In this document: one piece after another, positions 52,501-61,733 of the stretch
Position numbering within the stretch: position 1 is the first letter of the stretch
How the letters are laid out: each line of letters opens with the position of its first letter
Origin: Anodontia alba
Lineage: Eukaryota > Mollusca > Bivalvia > Lucinida > Lucinidae
Length of the DNA: 64,000 nucleotides
Reading direction: 5' to 3'
Assembly (NCBI GenBank): GCA_964016985.1
Contig: OZ024826.1
Location: forward strand, 4,021,552 to 4,085,551
Program-made: the position numbers and the translations under genes
The notes under the pieces: model-generated
What the model saw: the letters and a program-made list of their open reading frames with translations, nothing else
Database searches by the model: none
What the model was told of the DNA's origin: nothing

Positions 52501-55190
52501 GTAGGACTTGATGGGACTGGATCACCTTCAGGGGTAGTAGGGTGGGATGGGTAAGGAGGCAACTCTATCAGAATTGTAGGAATTAGAAGAAAGTCTTACT
52601 CTGAGTCCAATCCTGCTTCCAGCTCTTAAGATCAAGGTCACCAACTTAGAAATTCAATGTTAAAGCTTTGATGAAAGGCTTTTGAGGCTTGTATCAGCTT
52701 GATGGAGTCAGTTAATACTTGTTCCATTATATACATGTACTGGTCTAAAGTTGTCTTGGTTTTCTTGAGGTAATACATGTAACCACAGACGAGGAAAATA
52801 TCAACAGGGTTTTATTAACCCTAGTCCTGCTGATTCAGCTATGTCCTGCCTTTGCAAACAGTGTAGATCCAGGTCAGTAAGCTTCTGAAGAAGCCAGCTG
52901 ATCTGGATCTGCACTGTTTGCGTTAAGTATGCAAATTTATATCAACAATCAGGATAAAGTGATTGACTGAAAATTAGAAATGGACGTGGCATCTTAATTT
53001 ATTCAGCAGGACAAATGTCAGAAAATGCATCTTATCTAAAGCTATGGTGGGTAGATAAATCAGTTATTGGACTTTCTTTTGGCCAATACAGGGATCAATT
53101 TTAGCACTTGCTAACTTGTTAAATGCTAGTTAATTTCCTCAAAAAGCAAGCTGCAATTTCCAACACTTGCTAATTCTAGCAAGTTGGAAAGATTCTCTTT
53201 AATTGGTGGAACCTGAGAAATTGCTGAAGTTCTGCAATTTCTTTTCCAAAAGCAATGACAGTATTTTTCTTAGTTTTCCCAGAAAACAGGTTTTGACATT
53301 ACATGCAAATTGTCTCCTATGGAGACAATTTGCATGTTATGTCAAAACCTGTTTTCTGGGAAAAATAAGAAAAATATTTTAAAATGTCTGCTGAAATTTT
53401 TACCCAGAGTGCTAAGGTTTGAAGCCACATTTAACAGCGTTTACAAGTGTGAAAAAGCAAGTTGGCTGAAAGGTTTAGCAAGTAAAAAACAATGCCACTT
53501 GCTAATTTTAGCAAGCTGTCAAAAAAGTTAAATTTGAACCCTGCAATATTACCCCAAAATATTTGTACATTTCTACTTTTTTTTTTGTATTATACTAAAA
53601 CTTGAGCATGACTTTGTTTTGATGTACATGTATTTAAAGTGATGTACATGTATTTAAAAGTGCTAGGTGAATGAAAGACAGTGTAGACCTGATAGAACTG
53701 CTCCTGGAGTAGTTTGATCTCCATCTTCCCTTTTTCCAAGGCATTTCTGACCAAATATTACCATGGTCAATATGGTACTGTTTGTGTTTTGGAATCTTGT
53801 TATATTGTGTGTGTAATGTGTGTAATGAGTACCCAATTACACTGTTTTCAGAAATAGTTTCCCGGCTGGCACATGATGTAAATATAACGTTGCCTCAACG
53901 TCGATGCAACTTCATGACGTAAATATAATGTCGCCTCAATGTCGATGCAACGTCATGACATTGCATCGACGTTGAGGCGACGTTATATTTACGTCATGTG
54001 CCCGCTGGGTTATTATATACCCCAGCATACAAAGTATATATGGGGTATATACTCAAAGTTTTCATCTTTTCCATAACAATGATTGTGTGTCTGTCTGTGT
54101 GTTAACTTTTTTCTGTTAAAGATTTCTCAGGAACTAGGATTTTGAATTTTTGGTATAACCATTTGGTATGACTTGTATTGTGCAAGAGAGATTCAGCACC
54201 CTCAGTCATTCCCTTTATTTGTCTGTCTTTTCAATCTCAGCAGTAGAATTTTTCATTGTAGGTTTCTTATTGTGAAAGCTTCCTTTGAATATCACTTTAC
54301 AACTTGTATCTAATTAAATTACCCTAGGCCAGCCTTAAAAATTGCTTTATTTGCTGTGCTCTTACCCATCATTTTGAGTGAATGTGTTAGTAAGTACTTT
54401 TTTAATCAAGACCAGGTCAATATCAAAATTATTATATTTGTTTTGCTAGCTCCTAGTCATTGCTCTGTGTGTGTATGTGTGTGTGTGTGTTCCTATCTAA
54501 AGTAGATAAAATTCCATTTTCATATTCTAGTGTGACAGAAACCATGCTTGACCTTAAAGTGCCAAGCAAACTTGTAGCAGATGACAGCCTATTTTTTTAA
54601 TTACTATTTTTTTTTCAGAGAAAATAAGGCTTGACATTTCATGTCATCTGCAAGGCAATATCAAGCATTATTGTCTCAGGAATACATGTATGCATGTTTC
54701 ATATTGGCATTTTAAGGGTTAATGAACAAATAATAAATTTAGTAAACATTAATACCAAAAAGTTATTGCAGGATGCCTGAAAAAGGTTTGAGTAGAGGAT
54801 AAATAGAAAGATAGGTAGGAGCATGGCAAACCATTGTTTTTAAAGGATGGCTCTAAATATTTGAATGCCATGACTGCTTACTGTATATTCAAGTTTGAAC
54901 AAATCCATTTGACTTCACAGAAATGTATCTACCAAATGAATAGAATGCCAAACAATGCAGATCCTGATTAGATGCTACATTTTTGCAGCATCTGATCTTG
55001 GTGGACAGTTTGCTTAGGCATAAATGTCTGAATGTTCAGGTTAAATATGTTTTGTTTTTGTTTTTCAGATAAAACTCCAGAAGAGGACTGGTATGGACAT
55101 TTACCACCAGCAAAAATCATGCAGTATAAGATTATACTGGCAGAGATTAATAGGAAAATAAGTACACAGGCATTTAAACCTGATGGTTGA
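43566..55190 (+). CDS. C16orf87: UPF0547 family protein (C16orf87 homologue), complete six-exon gene
   Basis: Exons 43566-43655, 47678-47750, 49427-49542, 51071-51106, 52275-52494 and 55069-55190 sum to 657 nt: 218 codons plus TGA, all phases consistent. Recognisable blocks are a Cys cluster (CPKC at 24-27, then CKTCPKC at 35-41, likely a zinc ribbon), the basic block RRTERVRRE at 63-71, an AT-hook-like KKRRGRPKS at 162-170, and the C-terminal signature LAEINRKI at 202-209. These occur in the same order in vertebrate C16orf87 (about 154 residues), whose function is unknown. The basic/AT-hook content suggests a nuclear protein, by inference. The extra length lies in a Ser/Thr/Lys-rich linker (exon 5) and a 12-residue microexon. 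Introns are packed with MITEs. Confidence 0.88.
44215..44779. mobile_element. 565-bp terminal-inverted-repeat element, copy 2, in C16orf87 intron 1
   Basis: TTACTGTGCTTTCGACATCT at the left; AAATGTCAAAAGGACAGTA at the right. Collinear with 4427-4981 and, by eye, roughly 80% identical. Confidence 0.74.
44899..44994. mobile_element. Short MITE (CCCAGCGGGCACATGACGT ends), copy 1
   Basis: Left CCTGCAGGCACATGACGTTA, right TAACGTCATGTGCCCGCTGG. The middle repeats CGTCGATATAACGTCATG-like words. Intron 1 of the C16orf87 homologue. Confidence 0.72.
45608..45802 (+). pseudogene. Non-LTR retrotransposon fragment with in-frame stop
   Basis: It translates as GQKKQYKDTLKASLKDVNIP, then SWEQIAQDQTKW, a TGA stop, and GLIRRF...EAEQKYAQRKARS. 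This resembles the terminal region of LINE-type ORFs abundant in marine invertebrates. It lies in intron 1 of the C16orf87 homologue. Confidence 0.55.
46022..46194. mobile_element. MITE M3 copy with shortened hairpin
   Basis: Starts TTAACCCTTGTCCTGCTGAA; ends CCGGGTTTAGCAGGACAG. Confidence 0.7.
46290..46396. mobile_element. 107-bp palindromic MITE (CCCAGCTAGCATTCT), copy 1
   Basis: CCCAGCTAGCATTCTTTATA pairs with TATAAAGAATGCTTACTGGG; centre GGGCCTGTCAGCTACCCTGA. Intron 1 of the C16orf87 homologue. Confidence 0.78.
46501..46527 (+). repeat. Poly(A) tract in C16orf87 intron 1
   Basis: About 27 A bases. The Phe- and Lys-rich frames on both strands here are artefacts of this run. Confidence 0.8.
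46815..46990. mobile_element. MITE M3 copy, right end lost
   Basis: Starts TTAACCCTTGTCCTGCTGAA; hairpin CAGTTGGCTTCTGAAGAAGC; no clear terminal repeat after GCTGAAAATTAGAAATGC. Confidence 0.7.
47296..47601. mobile_element. MITE M2 copy in C16orf87 intron 1
   Basis: Ends CATCACAAAAACATGCC and GGCATGTTTTCTTAATG. It ends about 75 bp before exon 2. Confidence 0.78.
47678..47750 (+). CDS. C16orf87: C16orf87 homologue, exon 2
   Basis: The acceptor is CTTTTCAG and the donor AAG|GTACGG; 73 nt. It encodes IPVACKTCPKCKNNVRAFKP, the best conserved block (compare VACKSCP in vertebrates). Confidence 0.87.
48175..48378. mobile_element. MITE M4 copy
   Basis: TTGTCTTCTAAGGAGACAA centre; arms with TTTCCCAGAAAATTTGATAT and its loose complement. 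Confidence 0.6.
48914..49195. mobile_element. MITE M2 copy in C16orf87 intron 2
   Basis: Ends CATTACAAAAACACACC and GTATGTTTTCATGATG. The central stem CTGCCTCACAGAGGCAG is a perfect palindrome. Confidence 0.8.
49427..49542 (+). CDS. C16orf87: C16orf87 homologue, exon 3
   Basis: The acceptor is TTTAACAG and the donor CAG|GTTAGA; 116 nt. It encodes an acidic start (EEEGESN), the conserved RRTERVRRE block and a basic end (RFKRGTKRKQ). Confidence 0.86.
49655..49859. mobile_element. MITE M7 copy in C16orf87 intron 3
   Basis: GGGGACAACTTTTGTGACTT on the left, stem AGGAAAGAATTTGCTTCC at the centre, right arm to TTCACCTTAAA. Confidence 0.68.
50213..50424. mobile_element. MITE family M8 (TACCGTATTTACCCTAA ends)
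   Basis: Left TTACCGTATTTACCCTAAGT, right ATATGGTAAATATGGTAC. Inside is the hairpin GCAGTGTAGACCCAGATGAG with GACGCCGCGTTCTGCGGCGT, the core shared with M10 and with the 37.8-kb array. Confidence 0.72.
50489..50560 (+). mobile_element. Degenerate tRNA-like SINE head
   Basis: The segment CCCTGACAACTCAGTGGTTG followed by GGTTCTAACTC has the spacing of box A and box B but no S1 body behind it. It is a decayed relative or an independent tRNA-like fragment. Confidence 0.35.
50598..50704. mobile_element. 107-bp palindromic MITE (CCCAGCTAGCATTCT), copy 2
   Basis: CCCAGTCAGCATTCTACGTA pairs with TACGTAGAATGCTAGCTGGG; GC-rich centre CGGCCCGTCAGGGTAGCTGA. Intron 3. Confidence 0.8.
51071..51106 (+). 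CDS. C16orf87: C16orf87 homologue, 36-nt microexon
   Basis: The acceptor is CATTACAG and the donor GAG|GTGGGC, phase 0 on both sides, encoding LSASEFWDHGEE. It can be skipped without a frameshift, so inclusion may be optional. It is supported by its splice sites only. Confidence 0.6.
51636..51655 (+). repeat. Poly(C) tract in C16orf87 intron 4
   Basis: About 20 C bases followed by AAATTG. Confidence 0.75.
51946..52112. mobile_element. MITE M6 copy in C16orf87 intron 4
   Basis: ATAGCTCCAGACATAAAGGC at the left and CCCCTCTTATCTGTAGCTGT at the right; about 165 bp before exon 5. Confidence 0.65.
52275..52494 (+). CDS. C16orf87: C16orf87 homologue, exon 5 (linker and AT-hook)
   Basis: The acceptor is GACATTTCAG and the donor AAG|GTACAT; 220 nt. 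It encodes a Ser/Thr/Lys/Pro-rich linker with a repeated (I)LKPD motif, then KKRRGRPKS, an AT-hook core (RGRP) that is also present in vertebrates. Confidence 0.85.
52815..53015. mobile_element. MITE M3 copy in C16orf87 intron 5
   Basis: Starts TTAACCCTAGTCCTGCTGA; ends ATTTATTCAGCAGGACAAA. Confidence 0.72.
53245..53425. mobile_element. MITE M4 copy with a near-perfect 55-bp stem
   Basis: CCCAGAAAACAGGTTTTGAC pairs with GTCAAAACCTGTTTTCTGGG around CTCCTATGGAG (centre about 53319). The best preserved M4 stem in the window. Confidence 0.72.
53861..54009. mobile_element. Short MITE (CCCAGCGGGCACATGACGT ends), copy 2
   Basis: CCCGGCTGGCACATGATGTA to TACGTCATGTGCCCGCTGGG. A long stem built from CAACGTCGATGCAAC words, with one arm duplicated. 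Confidence 0.75.
55069..55190 (+). CDS. C16orf87: C16orf87 homologue, terminal exon
   Basis: The acceptor is TTTTTCAG; one split Asp codon, then 39 codons and TGA. It encodes DWYGHLPPAKIMQYKIILAE and INRKI, the conserved C-terminal helix. No canonical AATAAA lies directly behind the stop. Confidence 0.87.
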
Positions 55191-55255
55191 GCTGACAACA
55201 GAGACTATCTCTCTTAAAGATGAAGGTTAATTGATATAGGGCCAGGAATCTTTTA

Positions 55256-55475
55256 ACATTTACCATGCTATGGATAATTTCAGAAGACAACAAACTGATA
55301 ATATCTATATTAATTTTCCTAGCAAATAGGATCTGACATTTCATGCAGATTGTCTCCTTAGGAGACAAGTTTCATAATTTTCATGAATTTTCAAATCATA
55401 TTTTCAAGAAAAAAATAAGAAAAACATTTCAAAATGTCATCTGCTGAAATTTATACTTGGCATGCAAAGAATTAC
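55256..55475. mobile_element. MITE M4 copy
   Basis: AGCAAATAGGATCTGACATT, centre CTCCTTAGGAG, right end GTCATCTGCTGAAATTTATA. It would be in the 3' flank of the C16orf87 homologue. Confidence 0.6.
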
Positions 55476-55503
55476 TGTATATGGGCTGGAAGAGGGTAGA
55501 AAT

Positions 55504-55781
55504 CATTACGAAAACACGCCTATTCAAATATATTGAAAATTTTACAACCAAAAACTGGCAAATTTTCAGATAAAAAATTCAAATATTTTTCATATTTCTG
55601 CTCAAAACATAGATTGTGGGTACTCGTAAGAACTGCCTCGGCGAGGCAGTTCTAACGAGTGCCCACAATCTATGTTTTGAGCAGAAATAAGAAAAATAAT
55701 ATATACCCCTGTAAACCCCAGTTTACTATATAAAAGTGGGGTTTAAAGGGGTCAGAATTATATAGGTATGTTTTCGTGATG
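55504..55781. mobile_element. MITE M2 copy
   Basis: Ends CATTACGAAAACACGCC and GTATGTTTTCGTGATG. The stem ACTGCCTCGGCGAGGCAGT is intact. It lies just behind the C16orf87 homologue. Confidence 0.82.
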
Positions 55782-55852
55782 GTTAAAAATAGGCCTCTGC
55801 TAACAGTGAAAGCTCAAGCCAAATCCTGCTACTGAAAAACAATCCTATTGTA

Positions 55853-56040
55853 TCTATTTTAACATGCTGGGTAATCATTTCAGCAGACATTACATTTTTC
55901 ATATTTTTCTTAGAAAATAGGATTTGACATTTCATGCAAATTGTCTTGTATGAAATATCAAATCCTATTTTCTTGGAAAAATAGGAAAATTGTATCAATT
56001 TGTCGTCTGCTGAATCTGCCCATAGTGTGATAAGTGTTTA
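55853..56040. mobile_element. MITE M4 copy, short centre
   Basis: AAATAGGATTTGACATTTCA pairs with TGAAATATCAAATCCTATTT across TGCAAATTGTCTTGTA. Confidence 0.6.
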
Positions 56041-56635
56041 AATATTAGGACCAGAGTTAATACTTATGGTCCAAATACTTATGGTAAATGCAGAAGACAT
56101 GGCTTCAGATAACAAGAATGTCCAGCTGTTTATATTGGGAGAAAAAATCACCACAACTCAAGAAATTTTACTGCAAACTAGTTTCGGAATTTAATCCTTC
56201 TTCAGTGCACAAAATGGCTGAATGTTACTAGGAAATGTTTATGATGTTACTATGTGATGTCAAAACGCCAAATAATTTGACGTCAAGAACACCAAACCAT
56301 ATGATGTTTCCTTGCAACATTTAATGAAATTAATGACATTTAAATCTTTAAGTTTTGCAGCTGTTTATGTCACATATTTCTCCATGACAGCATATGATGC
56401 ACAATGCATGAAAAGGGTCCTTATGCAATTTGCAGACAGTGAAGGCCCTGTTCAGTCTGCACATTTTTGCAGGCTGATCTGAGCCTTCATTGTATGATCA
56501 GGGAGTAAATGGAATGGATGCACTGTCAGGTGAGGAAACTTTTTTCAGATTTGGAAGGAGACCTTTTCCAGAAAAGTTTCAGTGAGCAGAAAAGCAATTA
56601 GAAGGTCACAAAAGTTGCCTGCCTTGTATGAAATG
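56041..56635. other. No gene recognised
   Basis: 56410-56500 contains a worn GTGAAGGCCCTG(A/T)TCAG-type repeat as at 2260-2320. The rest is unique AT-rich DNA. Confidence 0.4.
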
Positions 56636-56909
56636 CATTACGAAAACACGCCTATTCAAATATATTGAGAATGTTTCCACCAAAAAAAGAAAACTTCCAG
56701 ATGAAAAATTCTGGTATTTTCATATTTCGATTCAAAACATAGATTGTGGGTACTTGTTAGAACTGTCTCAGTGAGGCAGTTCTAACAAGTACCCACAATC
56801 AATGTTTTTGGGCAGAAATAAGAAAATTAGTGTATACCCCTGCAAACCCCAGTTTTACTGTATAAAAGTGGGGTTTAAGAGGGTCAAAATTATATAGGCA
56901 TGTTTGATG
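56636..56909. mobile_element. MITE M2 copy
   Basis: It starts CATTACGAAAACACGCC and its right end is shortened (GGCATGTTTGATG). The stem ACTGTCTCAGTGAGGCAGT is present. Confidence 0.8.
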
Positions 56910-56922
56910 GGCAGAAACTCTC

Positions 56923-57042
56923 CCAAGTGTATTGAGTCTCCTTTAACCCATTTTAGTCTATCTACCAAGTGTATTGAGTCTCCTTTAACCCATTTTAGTC
57001 TATCTACCAAGTGTATTGAGTCTCCTTTAACCCATTTTAGAC
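56923..57042 (+). repeat. 42-bp tandem triplication of an M10 end
   Basis: CCAAGTGTATTGAGTCTCCT and TTAACCCATTTTAGTCTATC repeat almost three times. It makes a repetitive minus-strand frame (KWVKGDSIHL) that is not a gene. Confidence 0.75.
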
Positions 57043-57236
57043 TGAATAAATTCCCCCACACTATATGTTAGAAGAGTGCAGTTTCAGTTTTAGGTATGTC
57101 AGGTTATGTGATTTAGATAATGAGAAAAATGCTTGAACTATTTGCAAACAGTGGAAACACTGATCCTAGGGTATATGATCTTGGTCTGCATTGTTTGCTA
57201 ATTACCTTTTGGGGTTTCCAGACTAAAATGGATGAA
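57030..57236. mobile_element. MITE M10 copy
   Basis: TTTAACCCATTTTAGACTGA on the left; hairpin GCAAACAGTGGAAACACTGA to GGTCTGCATTGTTTGC; right TTCCAGACTAAAATGG. A 42-bp triplication of its left end precedes it. Confidence 0.62.
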
Positions 57237-57255
57237 GCAAACTTACCTATGTACA

Positions 57256-57474
57256 CTACAACCTCTTTATAACATGGTTCATTATAACATGGTTTGGGTA
57301 TAACACGGTTTAAAAGTGGATCCCAAAAATGTATAGATTATATTGAAAAATGACCATAAATGGTCATTTTTCAATATAATCTATGCATTTTTGTTTGGAT
57401 AAAACACAGTTGTTTAATTAACACGGTTTATGTTATGGACCCAACAATAGTGTTATAAAGAGCTTATGGTGTAG
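57256..57474. mobile_element. Palindromic element (ACACTACAACCTCTTTATAA ends)
   Basis: ACTACAACCTCTTTATAACA and GTTATAAAGAGCTTATGGTG are loosely inverted; the centre AATGACCATAAATGGTCATT has long arms (TATAGATTATATTGAAAA). Confidence 0.68.
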
Positions 57475-58219
57475 TTTGGTTTTCATCATACATTGTATAT
57501 GCAATATATTTATAGATTTCTTTCTTACAGGTGCAATATTTGACATGTATATTATAGATACAGCTTTCAAATATATAGTCTCTTAGAGGCTGATTTAAAA
57601 AGCTGGATTATTTGAGAGTTGCAAGTTTCCCAGACCTGTATCCTCTCAAACAAGATTTGATTATGTTGACATCAGCAAGTCATAGTGACAATATTATAAT
57701 GTTCATATCTCTTTAATGCTTAGCACTCTGGGTAAAAAATTCATTTCAGCAGATGACATTCTGAAGTTTTTCTCTTTTATTACAGAAAGCAGTTGACAAT
57801 TTGCATGAAATGTTGAATCCTGTTTTCTGGAAAAAATAAGAAAAAAATGTCATCAATTAGTCCTGCTTAATTAGCCCAGAGGGTAGTAAAGGTTAAAGAT
57901 CATAAATCACCTACTTTTAGAATATTGCAAGAGAAATATATTGTTGTTGGTGACAAAAATTGAAGAAATGCTTGCAAAAACTCAAACTGGTTCAAAAGTT
58001 ACATGTGTTCAAAGTTGTAGTTGGTCATATTACTATTTATAAAGTAGTAAAAAAGTATCCGACAATGGACTTTAATTTGGTGTTACTTGTTCTTTTAAAT
58101 ACCTAAAAATTTAAAACTGATTTTAATGGCCATAGTTTAATGAAAGACAGGTAATTATGATCAAAAAAGTTTATAGTCTGTCATTGTTCAGAGTTTAGAT
58201 TTTTTCCCCCCGACGTTAT

Positions 58220-58672
58220 TCAAAGGGGACTATAAAAGTGGGTTTGTCCATCCTTCCTAGATTCCTTCCATCTGTAGACACAATGAGATGGGTAGCCTAT
58301 GGATGCAACTCCTCTTACAGTACATGTATCTAGAATAGATAAATTGTGGGTGCAACTCCTCCTAGACTTTGCCACCAATCATTTGGAAACTACTGTATGC
58401 ATACTTGTTCTTCGTGGTCTGAAGATGTGCGTGTGGTTCTGGGCAGTTTGGGGTTGTCCAGCCATTATCTTTTTTCAATGTTTTGCACTTTTTCAACTTA
58501 GTCTTTTTTAGGTGCGACATAGTGACGTGGGTAGTTTGTGGGCACAACTCCTCTTACAGTTTTATATCAAACTTTTTGAAACTTTGTAGGTGTTTTTGTC
58601 ATGATCTGAAGATGTGTTTGTGCTTTTGGGGTTATCCTCCCATTATTTTTTATCAAATTTTTTTCATTTTTT
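58220..58672 (+). repeat. Tandem repeat GGGTGCAACTCCTCCTA, left part
   Basis: Two diverged units contain GTGGGTGCAACTCCTCCTAG, ATCATTTGGAAACTACTGTA and GTCTGAAGATGTG. The same units continue after the inserted element at 58676-60572. Open frames here are not supported as genes. Confidence 0.6.
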
Positions 58673-58675
58673 AGC

Positions 58676-60572
58676 TCACCTGAGCACAAAGTGCTCATGG
58701 TGAGCTATTGCGGTCAGTCAATGTCCATTGTGCGTCGTTCATCGTCCGTCATCCTTAATGCGACATCAACAATTGCTTTAAAAGCCTACTCCTCCTACAC
58801 CCCTGGGCCATTTGACTCGCTACTTGGTAGGAAGCATTGGGGTGACTTGTGGAACAAAAATAGCTAAATTCATTCCGATCAGAAATCCAAGGTGGCCACC
58901 ATCTTGAAAATCTATTTTTTGCTTCTTCTCCTGAACCGAAAGGCCATTTGACTCCAAACTTGGCAGGAAGCATTGGGGTGACTTGTAGATCAAAAATAGC
59001 TAAAATCGTGCCGATCAGAATTCCAAGATGGCCACCATGGCAGCCATTTTGAAAATCTTAGCTTCTTCTCCTAAACCCAAAAGCCAATTGACTCCAAACT
59101 TAGTAGGAAGCATTGGGGTGACTTATAGATCGAAAATAGCTAAAATCTTTCCAATCAGAAATCCAAGATGGCCGCCATGGCTAAAAAATAGCTAAAATCA
59201 TGCCATTCGGAAATCCAAGATCTTGAAAATCTATTTTTCGCTTCTTCTCCTAAACACAAAAGCCAGTTGACTCCAAACTTGGTAGTAAGCATTGGGGTGA
59301 CTTATAGATTAAAAATAGCTAAAATCATTCCGATCGGAAATCCAAGGTGGCCGCCATGGTGGCCATCTTGAAAATCTATTTTTCACTTCTTCTCCTGAAC
59401 CGGAAGGCTTATTGACTTTAAACTAGGTAGGAAGCATTTGGGTGACTTGTAGATCAAAAATAGCTAAAACGTGCCGATCTGAAATCCAAGATGGCAGCCA
59501 TCTTGAAAATATATTTTTCGCTTCTTCTCCTAAACCCAAAAGCCAGTTGACTCCAAATTTGGTTGGAAGCATTGGGGAAACTTACATGTATAGATCAAAA
59601 ATGGCTAAAATCATCCCTATTGGAAATCCAAGATGGTGGCCATCTTGAAAATCAATTTTTCGCTTCTTCTTCTGAACTGAAAGGCCAGTTGACTCGAAGC
59701 TTGGCAGGAAGCATTGGGATGACTTGCAGATCAAAAATAGCTAAAATCATCCCAGTCGGAAATCCAAGATGGCTACCTTGGCTGCCATCTTGAAAATCTA
59801 TTTTTTGCTTCTTCTCCTAAAGTGAAAAAGCCAATTGACTCAAAACTTGGTAGAAAGCATCGGATTGACTTATAGGTCAAAAATAGCTAAAATCTCCTGA
59901 TTGGAAATCCAAGATGTCTTCCATGGCGGCCATCTTGAAAATCTATTTTTCGTTTCTTCTCCTGAATCGAAAGGCTTATTGACTTAAACTTGGTAGGAAG
60001 CATCGGGGTGACGTATAGATCAAAAATAGCTAAAATCGTCATGGCCACCATCTTGTTTTATATATACTTATGTAGGGAAAACCTTTAAAAAACTTGTCTG
60101 AAACCAGAAGGCCCTGGCAGTAGTATGAGAAATGCCGATTTTGGCGCACCCACCAAAAAATGACCCCAAATTTTCCCCTAAGCCTTTTGCTCAGATAAAG
60201 GCTATCCCGGTCAGCTTTTAAACACACTTTTTCTAAATTCACTTTTTCAGCATTTTTTATTTATGTTTATTATATTTCCCTGCCTCTGTGCTGTTTACAT
60301 GTATAAAATCATGATTCTTCAGAAACCACTTAGCCAATTTCCACCAAATTTTACATTGATCCTGCTGTTGAAATGTGATTGATGGTTTATTCGAATGATC
60401 ATGCTCCATTGACTGTCAGGCCCATATATTCTTCTTCAAACTAAGAACTGCTCAAATGATGATCTTTTCATTAGTTGTGTTGATAGGATTTGAAAAATGT
60501 TGCATAACATCTGCATATCTACAGTGGCTATGTCACTTAGGTGAGCCAGTTGTGGCCCGTGGGCCTCTTGTT
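58676..60572 (-). repeat. Large element of ~145-bp tandem units, second copy
   Basis: It starts AGCTCACCTGAGCACAAAGT and ends TAGGTGAGCCAGTTGTGGCC then GGGCCTCTTG. About nine tandem units contain AAGCATTGGGGTGACTTGTA and CCAAGATGGCCGCCATGG. These are the reverse complement of the 27.4-27.9 kb units. It interrupts a different tandem repeat whose parts flank it (58220-58672 and 60573-61040). Confidence 0.7.
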
Positions 60573-61040
60573 TTACTTAGTTTTACCGGGTCCGATTAGT
60601 ATTAGAATAGATATCTTATGGGTGCAACGCCTCCTAGAGTTTTCCACCAATCATTTTGAAACTATGCATACTTGTTCTACATGGTCTGAAGATGTGTCTG
60701 TGTTTTTGGGGCTATCTTCCCATTAATTATTATCAACTTTTTCCACTGTTGAACTTACTTTTTTCCAGGTCTGATAAGTATTGGAATAGATACCTTGTGG
60801 GCGCAACTCCTACAGTTATCCACCAATCATTTTGAAACTATGCATACTTGTTCTTCATGGTCCGTGATGTGTGTGTTGTTTTGGGGTTATTCTGCCATAT
60901 TTTATTTTTCAACTTTTTCCACTTTTTTTGGTGTGACATGATGATGTGGGTAGCTTGTAGGTGCAACTCCTCTTACAGTTTTAAACTTTGTCATGTCTGT
61001 TCATATATTTTCATACTTTGAAGAGGTGTGTGTTGTTCAA
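60573..61040 (+). repeat. Tandem repeat GGGTGCAACTCCTCCTA, right part
   Basis: Units restart at about 60605, 60783 and 60950 with AGAATAGATA(T/C)CTTGTGGG and GCAACTCCT. They match 58323 onward. Spacing is about 170-180 bp. Confidence 0.6.
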
Positions 61041-61641
61041 TTTTAATCCAATGCTTTTCAGCAAGCGGATTTAAAACTCACAACCCTTTACTGACAAACC
61101 ATGATGTTTGGAGACCAAACAGGCTTTTATTATATTTTTCGTTACATAAATGATTGATACTCATTTAATTAAAATTTGAAATATTTTTTGATATATTTAA
61201 AAGGCAAGATACAATTCACTATATTGGGTGAATCTTTACCAAAACTTATAAATGGATAAAAATTGCTTTCAGAAAAGTAATTATGTAAATTTCAATAAAA
61301 TAGCTTCAGAAAGTGAATTTTAAATTAACTCTAAAATTTGACAGAAATTTGATTTAGAAGTCAAATGGGCATTTATAAAATCAAATTATTTATTCAAACA
61401 TAAGCACTTTACAGCCCTATGTATAAATATGAAAAAAAAAAAAATCTAATTATTTTTGCACACACATCCTGAATAATTTCAAGTTAAATTTTTAAAAATA
61501 TTTTAATAAATTTTTCATTTGTCTCTCATGAACATTAAAGGGAAATGCAAGGCTGTGGAAGATCTATCAGAAACGAAAGATCTTGATAAATTCTGTCTTT
61601 TGATGTAAATTTGATCAAAATCAGATGAAAATTAAGGAAGT
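61041..61641. other. No gene; AT-rich unique sequence
   Basis: Many stops in all frames and no repeat family recognised. Confidence 0.4.
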
Positions 61642-61733
61642 CATCACGAAAACATGCCTACATAATTTTGACACCCCCCCCACTTCCAACCCCTCCCCCC
61701 CCCCCCCCACCCCCCACTAAAATACCACTTTTA

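Noticed and set aside
56855..57061. Frame with threefold LKWVKGDSIHLVDR
   Set aside because: Comes from a 42-bp tandem triplication of an M10 MITE end.
58299..58674. Frames with LWVQLLLDFATNHLETT-like peptides, again at 60541
   Set aside because: Translations of the GGGTGCAACTCCTCCTA tandem repeat.
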